A stretch of DNA of 64,000 nucleotides from Thermoplasmata archaeon. GTDB taxonomy: Archaea > Thermoplasmatota > Thermoplasmata > Methanomassiliicoccales > Methanomethylophilaceae. The translations under genes were made by a program, and so were the position numbers. The stretch lies in assembly GCA_015063225.1 (NCBI GenBank), contig SUSU01000006.1, positions 1-64,000 of the forward strand, written 5' to 3'. Every line of letters begins with the position of its first letter. Within the stretch, counting starts at the first letter, position 1. Below, in pieces: positions 55,713-64,000 of this stretch. The notes beneath the pieces are model-generated. The model searched no databases, had not been told where the DNA came from, and saw only the letters and a program-made list of their open reading frames with translations.

Positions 55713-57758
55713 TCAGTCGCCGTAATAGAACTTCCTCGCCTCTCCGACGGGGTCGTCGGTGGGCTCGGCCTCGAGGATCTTGGCGAAGCGGGAGGCGCGG
55801 TTGTCGAGGATGACTGTAAGTCCCCTGTCGGTCTCCTTCCTTATCAGACGGCCGGATGCCTGGCGGATCTTCCTCTGGGCCGGTACGGAACTAACGTACT
55901 CCCATCCCTTCCCGGATCCGAACCTGGAGTCGAACATCTTGCTCATGGCGTCGGACTCGAGGGTCGGCGGGGGATAGGGGATCCCCACGATGATCGCGAA
56001 CTCCAGCTCGTCCCCGGGGAAGTCTATGCCCTCGGCGACGGAACCGCCCATGACGCAGAAGAATACCGCGTCCTTCTCCCGGCGGAACGAGTTGACCATC
56101 TGCATGGTCTGCCTCGATTTCCCGGATTCCTCCCAATACTGGGGTTTAGTGATGTGGCGGGAGAGGTAGTTCCTGAACTTGCTCATGAGGCTGTAGCTGG
56201 TGAAGAACACCATGGTGTTTTTATGCACCGTGTCGCAGAGGCTGACGATGCAGTCCTGGAGCTTCTCGTACATGCCCGGGTTCTTGCTCAGTTCGGAATA
56301 GAGGGTGGTGACGTCCTTGTAGTATACCGTCCTGCGGTTCTCGGCCGGGAACGGGGAGGGGTATTTGCGGGGTATGGTGTTGTCCGGGAGACCGAGGACC
56401 CTGACATATTGGGTGATGGGCTGAAGAGTTCCGGACATGTGGATGGAACCGTTCAGCTTGCGGAAGAACAGGGGGATCTCCGAGGGGTCTATGCAGGCCG
56501 CGGAGAGGTACTCCCCGTCGTCGTTGACCTTGATGGATTTCACGTAACGGTCGGAGGGGGAGCGCACCCATTTCTCCAGATTCACAGCGAGATCCCACAG
56601 AGGGGACGAGGGGTTCTCGGTGTCCGAGATTGCATCCATGCGCTTCTGTGCCAGCTCCATCAATCCGGATGACATGTCATCGATGGAACCAGGGAGGGTG
56701 CCGAGCGCCTTGCATACCCTGTCCTCGAACTCCCTCGCGGGTATGAGCGCCTCCTTCTTCCCGAACGCGATGCGTTCAGTGGCGATGGCGGACATGGAGG
56801 AGCGTATGGCGCGGATGAAGTCTTTCAGGCCCACGTCCTCGGTAACGTACGCGTTCTCGAATGCGATGCATTCGTCGAAAGCCGAGGCGACGAGGCGCAT
56901 GGGGATCGAGAAGCTCTCCATCTCCCTCGCGTGCTCGATCATGTTGTGAGCCTCGTCGACGATGAGGATGATGTCCTTCTCGTCGAGACCGAGGTTCTGG
57001 AAGAGGCTCGCGCGAATCCCGGGGTCGATGATGTGGATGTAGGGGGCGACGATGACGTCGAATTCCTTCATGATGAGCTTGCGGGACTCGTAGGGGCAGA
57101 TGCCCACGTTCTTGCAGTAGGCATCGAACTCGTCGGCCTTGGGGAAGAATCCCTTCGCCCATTTGGCGATGGTCTCCGCGCGCTCCTGTACGCCGGCGTA
57201 GTAGCTGCATCCTCCCGCCCTGCCCTGATTCGTGTGGGATTTCCTGTCGCTGCACAGCGTGGAGAGGGCGCTCGGGGAGAGCGATGCGAAATCCGGGCGG
57301 GACATGAGGAGGGGGCAGGACTTGTTGCGCCCCGATAGGGTGATCCCCGACACCGGGTGGAGGGCCGAGATGGCCTTGAGCTCCTTCATCACCTGGTCCG
57401 ACTGGGAGTTGGTGCGGGTGATGTAGATGATCTTCATGTTGTGGTTCTCTGGACGCTTGATGTACTCCAGAGCGCCTGCGAGTGATACGATGGTCTTCCC
57501 CGTACCGGTACCGGACTCCAGGACGATGTGCCTGTGGGATTCGAGGGCGTTGCGGATATCCGCGATGATATCGAGCTGCATCGGGCGGGGCTCGTAGGGC
57601 AGGTAGGGGGCGTCCTTGTTCTCCTCGGTGAGGGTCTCCGCAGGCGGGGCCGTGTTCCTGGGCGTCCAGGGCTCACCGTCGAAACGGTAGCCGCAGTTCA
57701 CACACATCACGTTCCCGGGACGCACTAACGAACCGCAATTGGTACAGAACAGGGCCAT
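55713..57758 (-). CDS. XPD/Rad3-family (DinG-like) Fe-S helicase with N-terminal zinc ribbon
   Basis: MALFCTNCGSLVRPGNVMCVNCGYRF, then YEPRPMQLDIIADI..., HIVLESGTGTGKTIVSLAGAL, Fe-S cysteines (CPLL..., LCSDRK..., GGCSYYAG, CPYESRKL), VDEAHN. Confidence 0.92.
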   Translation of the reverse strand: MALFCTNCGSLVRPGNVMCVNCGYRFDGEPWTPRNTAPPAETLTEENKDAPYLPYEPRPMQLDIIADIRNALESHRHIVLESGTGTGKTIVSLAGALEYIKRPENHNMKIIYITRTNSQSDQVMKELKAISALHPVSGITLSGRNKSCPLLMSRPDFASLSPSALSTLCSDRKSHTNQGRAGGCSYYAGVQERAETIAKWAKGFFPKADEFDAYCKNVGICPYESRKLIMKEFDVIVAPYIHIIDPGIRASLFQNLGLDEKDIILIVDEAHNMIEHAREMESFSIPMRLVASAFDECIAFENAYVTEDVGLKDFIRAIRSSMSAIATERIAFGKKEALIPAREFEDRVCKALGTLPGSIDDMSSGLMELAQKRMDAISDTENPSSPLWDLAVNLEKWVRSPSDRYVKSIKVNDDGEYLSAACIDPSEIPLFFRKLNGSIHMSGTLQPITQYVRVLGLPDNTIPRKYPSPFPAENRRTVYYKDVTTLYSELSKNPGMYEKLQDCIVSLCDTVHKNTMVFFTSYSLMSKFRNYLSRHITKPQYWEESGKSRQTMQMVNSFRREKDAVFFCVMGGSVAEGIDFPGDELEFAIIVGIPYPPPTLESDAMSKMFDSRFGSGKGWEYVSSVPAQRKIRQASGRLIRKETDRGLTVILDNRASRFAKILEAEPTDDPVGEARKFYYGD

Positions 57759-58116
57759 CGGAAGACCCATGTTAGGCCTGTATATGAAACGAGCGATGTT
57801 ATGCAACAACGCTGTCGATCCCTTCTGCAGTTTCGTGATTCGTGACCGTCGGTACCTGCGGTCCGTGTCAGAGTGATCCTGCACCGGGTTCCTTTGTTGG
57901 ATGGATTGGAGTTCGTTTCCCGTATGAAATCCAATTTAAACCAATATGCCGTCTGCATTATGCAGTTGGATGGGATTGTCACGTCCCTATAATCGTTCTC
58001 TGGCTTATCGACATTATCAACATAATTATTGAGGATTCATTTTTATTATTGTTTTTCTCAACAAATTCAAGCACTTTCCTACACAATGTGTAAATAGTCT
58101 CCACATCGTTCTTGTT

Positions 58117-58137
58117 CCGACCGTAATGGTCGGGAGG
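58117..58137 (+). promoter_or_regulatory. 5' UTR hairpin overlapping the Shine-Dalgarno of the 58144 gene
   Basis: CCGACC-GTAAT-GGTCGG immediately overlapping GGGAGGA, 10 nt before the ATG. Confidence 0.45.
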
Positions 58138-58143
58138 AATAAA

Positions 58144-58650
58144 ATGTCAGAAAACGAGAATCAACTGTTGGATCCGGGAACACTCGGGTTCTTCCTGGTG
58201 GCGGTAGTATCGCTGCCTTTGGCGTTATCTCAGCTGCTTGAGAAAGGAGACCCCTCGGCTCATTTCTTCATGGTCATCGGCCTGATGATCGTCGGAGTGG
58301 GAGCATGGGCGTGGTTCTGCAAGGCGAATTTCGGATTCACAGTCTTCGCTCTTGTGGGTGCCGCGGTCTTCCTCACGGGATACGGAATGGGGTATTTCGA
58401 GTGCATCGCGTTCGGAATCGCCTTCGTGTTCGCGATAATCTGGTCCATCGTCATAGGCACCGGCAAGAACCTCACTCTTCTGCTGGTCACCACCGCCCTG
58501 ATCTTCCTGTTCGTCGGATTGTCGAACGAGGAGATGATCGGCGGAGACTATTGGCACTGGCTGATCGGAATAGTTGCCCTGTTCAATTTTCTGTTCAACT
58601 TCTACATGGCCGTCTCCTGCGCCGCGCCCGAGAAGTTCAAGCCCTTCTGA
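58144..58650 (+). CDS. GPR1/FUN34/YaaH (acetate transporter)-like membrane protein
   Basis: Six hydrophobic segments; LLDPGTLGFFLVAVVSLPLALSQLLEKG resembles the family N-terminal motif. Confidence 0.6.
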   Translation: MSENENQLLDPGTLGFFLVAVVSLPLALSQLLEKGDPSAHFFMVIGLMIVGVGAWAWFCKANFGFTVFALVGAAVFLTGYGMGYFECIAFGIAFVFAIIWSIVIGTGKNLTLLLVTTALIFLFVGLSNEEMIGGDYWHWLIGIVALFNFLFNFYMAVSCAAPEKFKPF

Positions 58651-58686
58651 GAAACACCACCGCCGCCCGCACGGGCGGCATTATCT

Positions 58687-59592
58687 TCACCTGCTCCCGT
58701 CGAGTTTCTGCTGTATGGCCTCTCTGAGGATGGAATCGTCCCCCTTGAGGCTGAATGCAGCCTGTCTGAGCAGGTGTTTCTCCGCCTCCTCCACGGAACC
58801 GAGTTCCATGAGGTTCTTCCCCACGGCACCGTGGAGGTCGGAGAGATCCTGAGAATCGATCCGGTCGGAGAACTGTTTGTCGTCCAGGAGAGATGAGAGC
58901 GCATCGGTGTACATGCGGGCGGCCTCGCGGTCATCGATCTCCATGAGGCACTCGCAGAGGTTGACCAAACAGAATGCGTAGGCGGTGGGGTCGTAAAGAT
59001 CCCCAGAATCGAGCAACTCCCCGCCGAGTCTCGCGGCCTCGTTAAGAAGGTTCGCGGCGCGCGGGTACTGCTTATCGTCGATCTTCAGGTCCGCGGCGAG
59101 GCAGAGCGCCTCGAAGCAGATGTTCCTGCCGTTGCTGTCCTCGGCGCGGCGCGATGCGAGTGCGGCCTCGGCGAACGGGACGCAATCGTCCTGGAAATCG
59201 GCATCGCAGAGGTCCTCCGCGCATCTTAAGCAGGTGCGTGCGCAGGAGACGGGGTCGGTGAGGCGGGGTATGAAGGCCGCGGCCTTCGCGTAGATCTCCC
59301 TCATGGCGTCCGCATCGTCGTCATCGGCGTATACGGAACCGAGGGCGGCATAGGTGCGCAGGCAGAGGTCGGGGAGCACGTCCTTTCCATCCTCAAGAAG
59401 GGAATCGAGATGTTCCGCGGCATCGATGAAGTCCTCGGCGGCGGACACACCGTATCCGAGGAGGGTGAGCACCTTCCCGCGTTTCTGGAGTGCGTCCACG
59501 AGGTCGGATGTGACGGGGCCGTTCTCGAGTTCCGAGATGCGGGCGTTGTATTCCGATAGTGCCTTCTCGAGGTGGGCGTCCGACGACTGCAT
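58687..59592 (-). CDS. TPR-like repeat protein
   Basis: Helical repeats (AAEDFIDAAEHLDSLLEDGK..., YPRAANLLNEAARLGGELL..., VEEAEKHLLRQAAFSL); start MQSSDAHLEKALSEYNARI. Confidence 0.75.
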   Translation of the reverse strand: MQSSDAHLEKALSEYNARISELENGPVTSDLVDALQKRGKVLTLLGYGVSAAEDFIDAAEHLDSLLEDGKDVLPDLCLRTYAALGSVYADDDDADAMREIYAKAAAFIPRLTDPVSCARTCLRCAEDLCDADFQDDCVPFAEAALASRRAEDSNGRNICFEALCLAADLKIDDKQYPRAANLLNEAARLGGELLDSGDLYDPTAYAFCLVNLCECLMEIDDREAARMYTDALSSLLDDKQFSDRIDSQDLSDLHGAVGKNLMELGSVEEAEKHLLRQAAFSLKGDDSILREAIQQKLDGSR

Positions 59593-59661
59593 GCACGAGC
59601 ATCCCCGAATCAGTATATCTACCGAACCCCCGCTACTATTAAATCGCGTACGCATACGGGT

Positions 59662-61401
59662 GTGCGAGGGGATAATCTGTTCATACCAACGACGGCGGAG
59701 GAGATGCAGGCGCTTGGATGGCATCAGCTCGACATCATTCTCGTGTCCGGCGACACCTACATAGATTCTCCCTACAACGGCTCCGCCCTCCTCGGACATT
59801 GGCTGATCGACCACGGTTTCAAGGTCGGCATCATCTGTCAGCCCGATGTGAAGACCGATGCCGACATCTCCCGTCTCGGCGAACCCGCCCTCTACTGGTC
59901 CGTCTCCGCGGGCTGCGTGGATTCCATGGTGGCCAACTACGTCCCCTCCGGCAAGTTCCGCAAGGACGACGACTTCACTCCCGGGGGCGTCAACAACCGC
60001 CGTCCCGACAGGGCCTGCATCGCCTATTCCAATCTCATCAGGCGCTACTTCAAGGGTGCCGTCATCTTCCTCGGCGGTATCGAGGCCTCCCTGCGCAGGG
60101 TCGTCCATTACGATTTCTGGTCGGATTCCGTCCGCCGTTCCATCCTCTTCGATGCCAAGGCGGACGGCATCACATACGGCATGTCCGAGCTCGCGAATCT
60201 CGAACTGGCTCAATGCCTCCGCGACAAGAAGGACTGGCATGACATCCGCGGGATCTGCTACGCATCCCGCGACCCTCCGTTCCTCTACGGGAGGCTCGCC
60301 TCGTTCGACGAATGCATCGCCAACCGCAGGTCCTTCATGCAAGCGTTCCACATCTTCTACGAGAACTGCGACCCCGTCTCGGCCATCGGCCTCTCCCAGC
60401 AGAACGGCGACCGCTATCTGGTGCAGAACCCCCCTCAGAGGCATGTCACCACCGAGGAACTTGACGCGATCTACGAGTCCTCCTTCGAGTACCGCGTCCA
60501 CCCCTACTACCTCGCCGACGGTCCCGTGAGGGCGATGGACACCATCAAGAACTCCATCACCACCCACCGCGGCTGCTACGGGGAATGCTCCTTCTGCGCC
60601 ATCGCCGTCCACCAGGGACGCGCCGTCATCTCTCGTTCCGCGGACTCCATCGTCAGGGAGGCGGAGCGGATCTCCAAGCTCCCCGGTTTCAACGGCATCA
60701 TCTACGATGTCGGCGGACCAACCGCCAACATGTGGGGCATCGACTGCCCCATGAAGAAGGCGAAAGGACCGTGCAAGGACAGGAAGTGCCTGTTCCCCCG
60801 CATCTGCCCCTATCTCCCCGTGGACCACTCCAAGCAGATCGAGCTGCTGGACCGCATAAAGGCCATCCCTGGCGTGAAGAAGGTCTTCGTCGCATCGGGG
60901 ATACGCTACGACATGGTAGTCTTCGACGAGGGTCACGGCCAGGAATACGTGGATGCCATCGTGAAGGACCATGTCTCCGGACAGCTGAAGGTCGCCCCCG
61001 AGCATACCGACCCGAAGGTCCTCGAGCTCATCGGTAAGCCCGAGGCGAACGTCCTCCTGGATTTCAAGGACATGTTCGACGAGTCCTGCAAGCGCCAGAA
61101 CAAGGACTACTACCTCACGTACTACTTCATGGCCGCCCTGCCCGGCTGCGGTATCAAGGCGATGAACGAGCTCGCTTCCTTCTGCAGGAACGAGCTCCAC
61201 ACCCGCCCCGAGCAGGTGCAGGTCTTCACCCCCACCCCGTCCACCGCCGCCACTGCCATGTACTATTCCGGCAGGGATTTCGAGGACGGTTCCAACGTGT
61301 GGTGCGAGAAGAGCTACGCTCTGAAGCTCCAGCAGAAGGAGGCCGTCACCGGGAAGCAGGTTGTCGGCCGTCTTAAGGATAAGTTCGGCCGCAAGAAGTG
61401 A
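59662..61401 (+). CDS. YgiQ-family radical SAM protein
   Basis: FIPTTAEEMQALGWHQLDIILVSGDTYIDSPYNGSALLGHWLIDHGFKVGII...THRGCYGECSFCAIAVHQGRAVISRS (CxxxCxxC). Probable GTG start. Confidence 0.93.
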   Translation: MRGDNLFIPTTAEEMQALGWHQLDIILVSGDTYIDSPYNGSALLGHWLIDHGFKVGIICQPDVKTDADISRLGEPALYWSVSAGCVDSMVANYVPSGKFRKDDDFTPGGVNNRRPDRACIAYSNLIRRYFKGAVIFLGGIEASLRRVVHYDFWSDSVRRSILFDAKADGITYGMSELANLELAQCLRDKKDWHDIRGICYASRDPPFLYGRLASFDECIANRRSFMQAFHIFYENCDPVSAIGLSQQNGDRYLVQNPPQRHVTTEELDAIYESSFEYRVHPYYLADGPVRAMDTIKNSITTHRGCYGECSFCAIAVHQGRAVISRSADSIVREAERISKLPGFNGIIYDVGGPTANMWGIDCPMKKAKGPCKDRKCLFPRICPYLPVDHSKQIELLDRIKAIPGVKKVFVASGIRYDMVVFDEGHGQEYVDAIVKDHVSGQLKVAPEHTDPKVLELIGKPEANVLLDFKDMFDESCKRQNKDYYLTYYFMAALPGCGIKAMNELASFCRNELHTRPEQVQVFTPTPSTAATAMYYSGRDFEDGSNVWCEKSYALKLQQKEAVTGKQVVGRLKDKFGRKK

Positions 61402-62556
61402 TCAGAGTCCGCCGCTGCGCCTCTTGTACTCCTCGGCGAAGTCCTTCATCACCTTGGGGATGTCGATGGATTGCGGGCAGACCTTGCTGCATGCCCCGCA
61501 TCCGATGCAGGCGGTCATCCACTTGTCCTTGGGGGTACCGATCATCGCGAAGGTGGTGACGAACTCGATCTTGTCCCTGTTGTAGAGCATCTCGTTGTAC
61601 CTGGAGATGAGGGTGGGGATGTCGAGCTCCTTGGGGCACTTGGGGGTGCAGTAGCGGCAGGCGGTACAGGGGACGGAGGTCTTGGAGACGATGTCCCTGC
61701 CGACCGCAACGATGGCCTCGAACTCCTTCTCGGAGAGGACGTCGGGTTCGGCGTAATAGCTTATCTTCTCGGTCTGCTGGTCGGCGTCCGACATTCCTGT
61801 GAGTGTGGTGAGGATGCCGGGGATGCTCTGCAGGAAGGAGAACGCCCACTGGACGGGGGTCCTCTCCTTACCTACTGAATTCACACGAGCCAGGAGCGAC
61901 GGTTCGATGTCGGCGATCTTGCCTCCGCGGAGGGGTTCCATGACCATGATAGCCCATCCCCTCTGCCTGCAGAACTCCACCTTCTCCTTTGAGTGCTGGA
62001 ACTCCCAGTCGACGTAGTTCACCTGGAGCTGACAGAACTCCATGATGTCCCCGTATACCACGGCGAAGCGCTCGAGGACGTCCATCTCGCCGTGGAGGGA
62101 GAATCCGAGGTGTTTGATCCTTCCGTTCTTAACCTGCTCGGCGAAGTACTCCTTGATCCCGAACTTGGGGTCGAGGTACTTGTCGATGTTCATGGCGCAG
62201 ACGTTGTGAATGAGATAGAAATCGAAGTAGTCCACCTTGCAGAGCTCGAGCTGTTTCTCGAAGATTTCCTTGGACTTCGGCATGTTCGACAGGTCGTATC
62301 CGGGGAACTTGTTCGTCAGGAAGTAGGATGAACGGTCGTAGTCCCTCAGGCAGTCGGCGAGGACTATCTGGGATTTCCCACCGTGGTAGCCCCATGCGGT
62401 GTCGTAGTAGTTGATTCCGGCGGCCATCGCGTCATCTACGAGTTTCTTGGCTGCGGCACGGTCTATGTCGGCATCGTTCCCTCCGATGACCGGAAGGCGC
62501 ATGGCGCCGAATGCGAGGGCCGAGACCCTCAGTCCTTTGAAACTGTTGTAGTACAT
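61402..62556 (-). CDS. Aldo/keto reductase with C-terminal 4Fe-4S domain
   Basis: MYYNSFKGLRVSALAFGAMRLP...AAGINYYDTAWGYHGGKSQ... C-terminal CTACRYCTPKCPKELDIP and CIGCGACSKVCPQSIDIP. Confidence 0.95.
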   Translation of the reverse strand: MYYNSFKGLRVSALAFGAMRLPVIGGNDADIDRAAAKKLVDDAMAAGINYYDTAWGYHGGKSQIVLADCLRDYDRSSYFLTNKFPGYDLSNMPKSKEIFEKQLELCKVDYFDFYLIHNVCAMNIDKYLDPKFGIKEYFAEQVKNGRIKHLGFSLHGEMDVLERFAVVYGDIMEFCQLQVNYVDWEFQHSKEKVEFCRQRGWAIMVMEPLRGGKIADIEPSLLARVNSVGKERTPVQWAFSFLQSIPGILTTLTGMSDADQQTEKISYYAEPDVLSEKEFEAIVAVGRDIVSKTSVPCTACRYCTPKCPKELDIPTLISRYNEMLYNRDKIEFVTTFAMIGTPKDKWMTACIGCGACSKVCPQSIDIPKVMKDFAEEYKRRSGGL

Positions 62557-62617
62557 CGAATCACTCCGTCTAAAAAATGCGGTAAACTATGTAAACTGTT
62601 TCTTCATGGGTTCGCAC

Positions 62618-63352
62618 ATGGCCGACGGGGACCCGGGACTTATCACGATTGCGGAGAGGGTCTTCCCCCGTTACGGGTTCACCCCCCTGGAGGCGGATTA
62701 CGTGGCCATGAAGGACCTGTCTTTCAAGTGGAGTTTCCGGAAGAAGGAGCTCCGGCTTTTCATATCTGATTATCTGAAGGGGGCCCCCGATTACGTCATA
62801 GAGGATTTCGTCAGCGGCGCCCTCCATTTCATCAAGACGAAGGAGCGTTGCTTCGACGGTGCCTTCGCGCAATACGCGAGGACGGACGAGTTCGTCCTCC
62901 GCACCCGTCCCGTCTATATGAGCAGGATGCGCAGCATCACGCACGACGGACAGGGGAATGAGAGGAGCCTCTACGATTCGGTGCAGAGGCTGATGGACGC
63001 CGGGCTGGTGTTTCCCCCGGACATCGACAACACGGTGTTCGTATGGACCAAGAGGCCCACCTACACCCGTTTGGGATACTGTGCGACCATCGTGAGGCTC
63101 ATAGTGATCTCCTGCATATTCGACGACCTGAACGTGGACGACAGGATCGTCGATTACGTGGTCTACCACGAGATCGTCCACAACCGCATCGGGTACCGTC
63201 CCTTCGACAGGAATCCCCACGATGCGCAGTTCAAACGTTACGAGAAGATGTATCCGGACACGGAAGGGATCAACGAGGAGCTCCGGCAGATGACCGCTTC
63301 CCGTCCGGCAGAAAACAGGAGGGTTAACCGCCATGGAAGGAAAAGACGATGA
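62618..63352 (+). CDS. YgjP/SprT-like zinc metallopeptidase
   Basis: VDYVVYHEIVHNRIGYRPFDRNPHDAQFKRYEKMYPD, an HExxH-type motif with downstream H. Confidence 0.7.
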   Translation: MADGDPGLITIAERVFPRYGFTPLEADYVAMKDLSFKWSFRKKELRLFISDYLKGAPDYVIEDFVSGALHFIKTKERCFDGAFAQYARTDEFVLRTRPVYMSRMRSITHDGQGNERSLYDSVQRLMDAGLVFPPDIDNTVFVWTKRPTYTRLGYCATIVRLIVISCIFDDLNVDDRIVDYVVYHEIVHNRIGYRPFDRNPHDAQFKRYEKMYPDTEGINEELRQMTASRPAENRRVNRHGRKRR

Positions 63353-64000
63353 GAAACTGAGCTTCGTGCTCGAAACCGACGACGGACCGATAGACGCCAC
63401 CATGGAGGATATCGAGGAACTCTCCGCACAGGGCAACGCGGGGGCGATGTACGCCCTCGGCTATTGCTATCTTTTCGGTGTGGAGAAGGAGCTCGACAAG
63501 GGCAAAGGATATGACCTTATCGAGAAGGCAGCCGAAAACGACAGCCCCGATGCCAAGGCCCTCCTGTGCAGGATGTACATCGAGGGCGACTACTTCGACA
63601 TGGACCACGAGAAGGCCGCATCCTATGCCAAGGACGCCGCCGACGAGGGTGTTCCCGACGGTATGCTCCTCTACGGTCTGGCTCTTCTCGACGGAGCGGG
63701 CGTTGAGAGGGACCCGGAGAAGGCCGCCTCATACATCCGTAAGGCCATGAACCAGGGCAATTCGGAAGCACGCAACACCCTGGGGTGCATGTATCTCACG
63801 GGCGAGGGCGTGGAGAAGGACGAGGGGAAGGCGTACAAGCTCTTCCTCCAGGCTGCCAAGGCCGGGAACGGCAATGCGATGTATCAGGTCGGCGCCTGCC
63901 TTGAGAGCGGCACCGGTACCGCGGAGGACCTCCCCAAGGCCATCGAATGGTATACGAAGGCCTCCGAGCTCGGCGATGCCGAGGCGGATTTCCGTCTGGC
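63333..64000 (+). CDS. SEL1-like repeat protein (3' truncated by window; absent from the ORF track)
   Basis: ATG at 63333: MEGKDDEKLSFVLETDDGPIDATMEDIEELSAQGNAGAMYALGYCYLFGVEKELDKGKGYDLIEKAAEN...; no stop before 64000. Confidence 0.9.
   Translation, partial: MEGKDDEKLSFVLETDDGPIDATMEDIEELSAQGNAGAMYALGYCYLFGVEKELDKGKGYDLIEKAAENDSPDAKALLCRMYIEGDYFDMDHEKAASYAKDAADEGVPDGMLLYGLALLDGAGVERDPEKAASYIRKAMNQGNSEARNTLGCMYLTGEGVEKDEGKAYKLFLQAAKAGNGNAMYQVGACLESGTGTAEDLPKAIEWYTKASELGDAEADFRL

Noticed and set aside
58687-61200. 837-aa minus-strand ORF extending across the YgiQ radical SAM gene
   Set aside because: Only the part up to 59592 (TPR-like protein) looks real; the remainder is antisense to a well-supported YgiQ CDS.
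1-64000. CRISPR arrays or cas genes
   Set aside because: No regularly spaced identical repeats with unique spacers were seen; the 20.6-20.9 kb repeats are degenerate, few and unevenly spaced.

Overview
The window looks like a roughly 60% GC archaeal chromosome segment. I infer a methanogen related to Methanomassiliicoccales/Thermoplasmata. Supporting markers are archaeal-type GltX, a single TBP, a MtaA/MtbA-type methylcobamide:CoM methyltransferase, CbiX, an HdrC/HdrB-like Fe-S protein, an AqpM-like aquaporin and the absence of bacterial hallmarks. About 55 CDSs can be supported, plus tRNA-Cys(GCA) and tRNA-Ser(UGA). Large secreted or surface proteins occur in several blocks (MBG-repeat protein, InlB/PKD-like proteins, a BspA-like LRR protein and a 1.1 kaa acidic surface protein). 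The most interesting signals are: (1) an in-frame TAG in a surface-protein gene. Read-through restores a C-terminal tail (VGRITSS) shared with a neighbouring surface protein, and none of the other CDSs called here ends in TAG. (2) A tandem pair of ~250-280 nt non-coding units at 10.7-11.4 kb, each with its own TATA-like promoter and hairpins supported by compensatory changes. (3) A non-coding structured region at 20.7-20.9 kb bracketed by five copies of a ~20 bp motif. (4) A DUF4143 ATPase gene bracketed by near-identical 22 bp repeats next to a duplicated sfsA fragment. (5) A TerB-like/PNPOx fusion beside an HprK-like P-loop protein. (6) A three-gene pilin-like operon. (7) A local excess of the 5-mer TAACG/CGTTA across two surface-protein genes. 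No CRISPR array, rRNA or complete IS element was seen. All family calls come from reading the sequence; no searches were run.
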